Of a DNA stretch of 64,000 nt, positions 61,391 through 64,000 are shown piece by piece. The notes beneath the pieces are model-generated. The model saw nothing but the letters and a program-made list of their open reading frames with translations. It had not been told where the DNA came from and did no database searches. Position 1 is the first letter of the stretch; each line of letters begins with the position of its first letter. The stretch lies in assembly GCF_003254295.1 (NCBI RefSeq), contig NZ_QKZO01000010.1:62001-126000 (forward strand), read 5' to 3'. The stretch is from Rhodobacter capsulatus (GTDB lineage Bacteria; Pseudomonadota; Alphaproteobacteria; Rhodobacterales; Rhodobacteraceae). The position numbers and the translations under genes were made by a program.

Positions 61391-64000
61391 TCACATCTTT
61401 CCGGCCGCGCCAAGGGCCCGGGCCGGGTCCGGTCCTGCATCCATACGTGCAAAGTCCTCGTAACTGCGATATTTTTCAAGCACCGCCTGCTGCGCGTCGT
61501 TAAGCAAGGCCGCCGCCTCCTCGGGGCGCGTCGCGGCCAGCGCGGAATAGCGCAGCTCGTTATAGGCATAGTCCTTGAAGGGCAGCGTCGGGCGCGGGCT
61601 GTCGAGCCGGAACGGCGCTTGCCCCGTGCCGCGCAGCTGCGGGTCATAGCGCAGAAGCGGCCAGTAGCCCGAGGCGACGGCGCGGTCCTGCTGGTCAAGC
61701 CCGCGGCGGATGTCGAAGCCATGCGCGATGCAATGGCTGTAGGCCAGGATCAACGACGGGCCATCATAGGCCTCGGCCTCGCGGAAGGCCTGCAGCGTCT
61801 GTTGCGGATTGGCCCCCATCGCCACCTGCGCCACATAGACATTGCCGTAGGCCACGGCCTGCAACGCCAGATCCTTGCGCGCGGTGCGCTTGCCCGCGGC
61901 GGCGAATTTCGCAATCGCGCCAAGGGGGGTGGCCTTGCTGGCCTGACCGCCGGTGTTCGAATAGACCTCGGTGTCCATGACCAGCACGTTCACGTTGCGC
62001 CCCGAGGCCAGAACGTGATCGAGCCCGCCATAGCCGATGTCATAGGCCCAGCCATCGCCGCCGACGATCCAGATAGAGCGCCGCACCAGATGGTCGATCA
62101 CGCTCATCAGATGTTTCGCGCGGCTGTCGTCGCGATGTGCCAGAAGTCGCGTCTTCAGCGTCGCCACCCGCTCGCGCTGCGCCCGGATCTCGCTTTCGCG
62201 GATCTGCGGCGCGCTCAGGATCGCCGCCACCAGATCCTCGCCGACCTCGGGCGCCATGTCCTGCGCCAGCCTGCGCGCCAGCTCCAGATGCTTGTCGGCG
62301 GCGAGCCGGAAGCCCAGACCGAATTCGGCGTTATCCTCGAAGAGCGAATTCGCCCAGGCGGGGCCGCGGCCCTCGGCGTTCTTCGTCCAGGGCGTCACCG
62401 GCAGGTTGCCCGAATAGATCGAGGAACAGCCGGTGGCATTCGCAACCATCAGCCGGTCGCCGAAAAGCTGGCTCAGCAGCTTGACGTAAGGGGTTTCCCC
62501 GCAGCCCGCACAGGCGCCCGAAAACTCGAACAAGGGCTCAAGGAATTGCACGCCGCGGACATTGGCGAAATCCACCCGAGACCGGTCATTCACCGGCAGA
62601 TGCGCGAAGAAGGCCATCGCCTTGCGGGCGTCTTCAAGCAGCGGCGCCTTGTCGGTCAGGTTGATCGCCTTCACCCCCGGCTCGACCGGGCTTTGCGCCG
62701 GGCAGGCCTCGATGCACAGCCCGCAGCCGGTGCAATCCTCGACATGGAATTGCAGGCTGAAGCGCGCGCCCGGATAGCCGCGGGCATTCACGGGCGCGGA
62801 TTGGAAGCCCTCGGGCGCGCCTTCGAGCAGATCTTCGTCGAAATATTTCGCGCGGATCACCGAATGCGGGCAGACGAAGGAACATTGGCCGCATTGAATG
62901 CACAGGTCGCTGCGCCAGGCCGGAACCTCGTCGGCGACGTTGCGTTTTTCCCAGGCGGCGGAGCCGGTCGGGAAGGTGCCGTCGACGGGCAAAAGGCTGA
63001 CCGGGATCTCGTCGCCGCGGTCCTCCATCATCAAGGCGGTGACGCGGCGGACGAACTCGGGCGCGGTCGGCGGCACGGCGGGCGGCCGCTCGAAGCTTGA
63101 GGTGACGGCGCTTGGCACTTTCACCTCCTGCAGCCGTTCGAGCGCGCCATCGACGGCGGCCCAGTTCTGCTCGATCACCCGTTTGCCCTTGCGGCCATAG
63201 GTTTTCCTGATCGCGGCCTTGATCCGGGCGATGGCGTCTTCGCGCGGCAAGACCCCCGAAAGCGCAAAGAAACAGGTCTGCAGGATGGTGTTGGTGCGCC
63301 GCCCCAGCCCCACCTCGCGCGCGGCGGTGTTGGCGTCGATGACGTAAAGCTTCAGCCCTTTGTCAATGATCGTCTGCTGCGCCGAACGGGGCAGGCGGTC
63401 CCAGATCTTGTCCGGCCCGAAGGGCGCATTGAGCAGGAACGTCGCGCCGGGTGCCGCCACGCGCAGCACGTCGATCTTCGACAGGAAGGGAAACTGATGG
63501 CAGGCGACGAAATTGGCCTGATGGATCAGATAGGGCGCCTTGATCGGCCGCGGGCCAAAGCGCAGATGCGACACCGTCTGCGCCCCCGACTTGTGGCTGT
63601 CATAGACAAAATAGCCCTGCGCGAACAGCCCGGCCTCCTCGGCCAGGATCTTGACCGAGTTCTTGTTGGCGCCTACCGTGCCATCGGCGCCAAGGCCGAA
63701 AAAGACAGCGCGGACAACATCTTCCGGCTCGGTGTGAAAGTCCGGGTCGACGCTCAGGCTGGTGAAGCTGACATCATCGGTGATGCCCACGGTGAAGCCC
63801 TGTTTCGGCGCGTCCTTCGCCAGTTCGTCGTAAACCGCCTTCACCTGCGCCGGGTCGAAATCCTTTGACGAAAGCCCGTAGCGCCCCCCCGTCACCCGCG
63901 GCATCAAAGCCCGCTGGCCGGTCGCCACCGCCTCGCACAGCGTCGCCACGACATCAAGGAACAAGGGCTCTCCGGGGGCGCCGGGTTCCTTGCAGCGATC
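61391..64000 (-). CDS. nifJ: Pyruvate:ferredoxin (flavodoxin) oxidoreductase, 5' end missing
   Basis: The C-terminal roughly 870 of about 1190 residues of NifJ, open to the window edge. It oxidises pyruvate to acetyl-CoA and passes electrons to ferredoxin or flavodoxin, feeding nitrogenase in relatives. Two ferredoxin-type clusters CIQCGQCSFVCPHSVIR and CTGCGLCIEACPAQS, a third cluster start CAGCGETPYVKLL, and the TPP site GGDGWAYDIGYGGLDHVLASG with NTGGQASKATPLGA are visible. The N-terminal domain I lies outside the window. Confidence 0.97.
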   Translation of the reverse strand, partial: DRCKEPGAPGEPLFLDVVATLCEAVATGQRALMPRVTGGRYGLSSKDFDPAQVKAVYDELAKDAPKQGFTVGITDDVSFTSLSVDPDFHTEPEDVVRAVFFGLGADGTVGANKNSVKILAEEAGLFAQGYFVYDSHKSGAQTVSHLRFGPRPIKAPYLIHQANFVACHQFPFLSKIDVLRVAAPGATFLLNAPFGPDKIWDRLPRSAQQTIIDKGLKLYVIDANTAAREVGLGRRTNTILQTCFFALSGVLPREDAIARIKAAIRKTYGRKGKRVIEQNWAAVDGALERLQEVKVPSAVTSSFERPPAVPPTAPEFVRRVTALMMEDRGDEIPVSLLPVDGTFPTGSAAWEKRNVADEVPAWRSDLCIQCGQCSFVCPHSVIRAKYFDEDLLEGAPEGFQSAPVNARGYPGARFSLQFHVEDCTGCGLCIEACPAQSPVEPGVKAINLTDKAPLLEDARKAMAFFAHLPVNDRSRVDFANVRGVQFLEPLFEFSGACAGCGETPYVKLLSQLFGDRLMVANATGCSSIYSGNLPVTPWTKNAEGRGPAWANSLFEDNAEFGLGFRLAADKHLELARRLAQDMAPEVGEDLVAAILSAPQIRESEIRAQRERVATLKTRLLAHRDDSRAKHLMSVIDHLVRRSIWIVGGDGWAYDIGYGGLDHVLASGRNVNVLVMDTEVYSNTGGQASKATPLGAIAKFAAAGKRTARKDLALQAVAYGNVYVAQVAMGANPQQTLQAFREAEAYDGPSLILAYSHCIAHGFDIRRGLDQQDRAVASGYWPLLRYDPQLRGTGQAPFRLDSPRPTLPFKDYAYNELRYSALAATRPEEAAALLNDAQQAVLEKYRSYEDFARMDAGPDPARALGAAGKM

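Overview
The window is high-GC chromosomal DNA from an alphaproteobacterium of the Rhodobacterales, most likely Rhodobacter capsulatus. The main reason is a complete gene transfer agent (GTA) structural cluster (about 17.5-32.2 kb) between the fabF-mltG genes and cysE. The neighbourhood also fits: a glnB-glnA pair, pyruvate dehydrogenase with a lipoylated E1 beta, and a nifJ-type pyruvate:ferredoxin oxidoreductase. Species assignment is inference from gene content and order; no search was run.

Layout. 0-4 kb: aldehyde dehydrogenase, a patatin-like protein with an EAAAK-rich linker, and an EamA transporter. 4-5.4 kb: rpsF-rpsR-rplI behind a structured leader. 5.6-10 kb: a small unknown protein, trigger factor, tRNA-Leu(UAG), a stand-alone Hint-domain protein, and NnrD/NnrE as two separate genes. 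10-12 kb: glnB-glnA. 12-17.4 kb: fatty acid synthesis (fabD, fabG, acpP, fabF) with thpR and mltG. 17.5-31.7 kb: GTA genes g1 to g15 on the plus strand, in phage order: small and large terminase, portal, g3.5, prohead protease, capsid, adaptor, stopper, tail terminator, tail tube, two small chaperone-like genes, short tape measure, distal tail, Fe-S hub, cell-wall peptidase and the 1304-residue baseplate/fibre protein. No integrase, repressor, lysis gene or attachment site lies with them, so this is a domesticated particle locus and not a prophage. 31.7-34.5 kb: a small unknown gene, cysE, an acyltransferase and a CDP-diglyceride synthetase-like gene.

34.5-52.6 kb is mostly minus-strand central metabolism and housekeeping: pdhA-pdhB-pdhC, ftsB, class I aldolase, pgk, tyrS, eno, a second EamA transporter, SelO, a nucleoside hydrolase and an ABC-F ATPase. 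Plus-strand genes among them are two tandem cyclophilins, anmK and a DUF2798 membrane protein. 52.8-64 kb: ndk, a TfoX C-terminal-domain protein, an Rrf2 regulator, di-haem cytochrome c peroxidase with a canonical FNR box, agmatinase, a DUF475 membrane protein, a soluble triple-PAS chemotaxis receptor, a dihydroorotate dehydrogenase-like protein and the 3' part of nifJ, which runs off the right edge.

The main non-coding observations are these. (1) The GTA promoter (TTGACA-17-TAGAAA) is followed at once by a GNRA-capped intrinsic terminator inside a 28-codon leader ORF, before g1. (2) A family of dispersed palindromic intergenic elements has two arm types, and one hybrid copy sits inside the GTA cluster between g2 and g3. 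(3) The DUF2798 gene has a three-hairpin 5' leader whose last stem hides the ribosome binding site.
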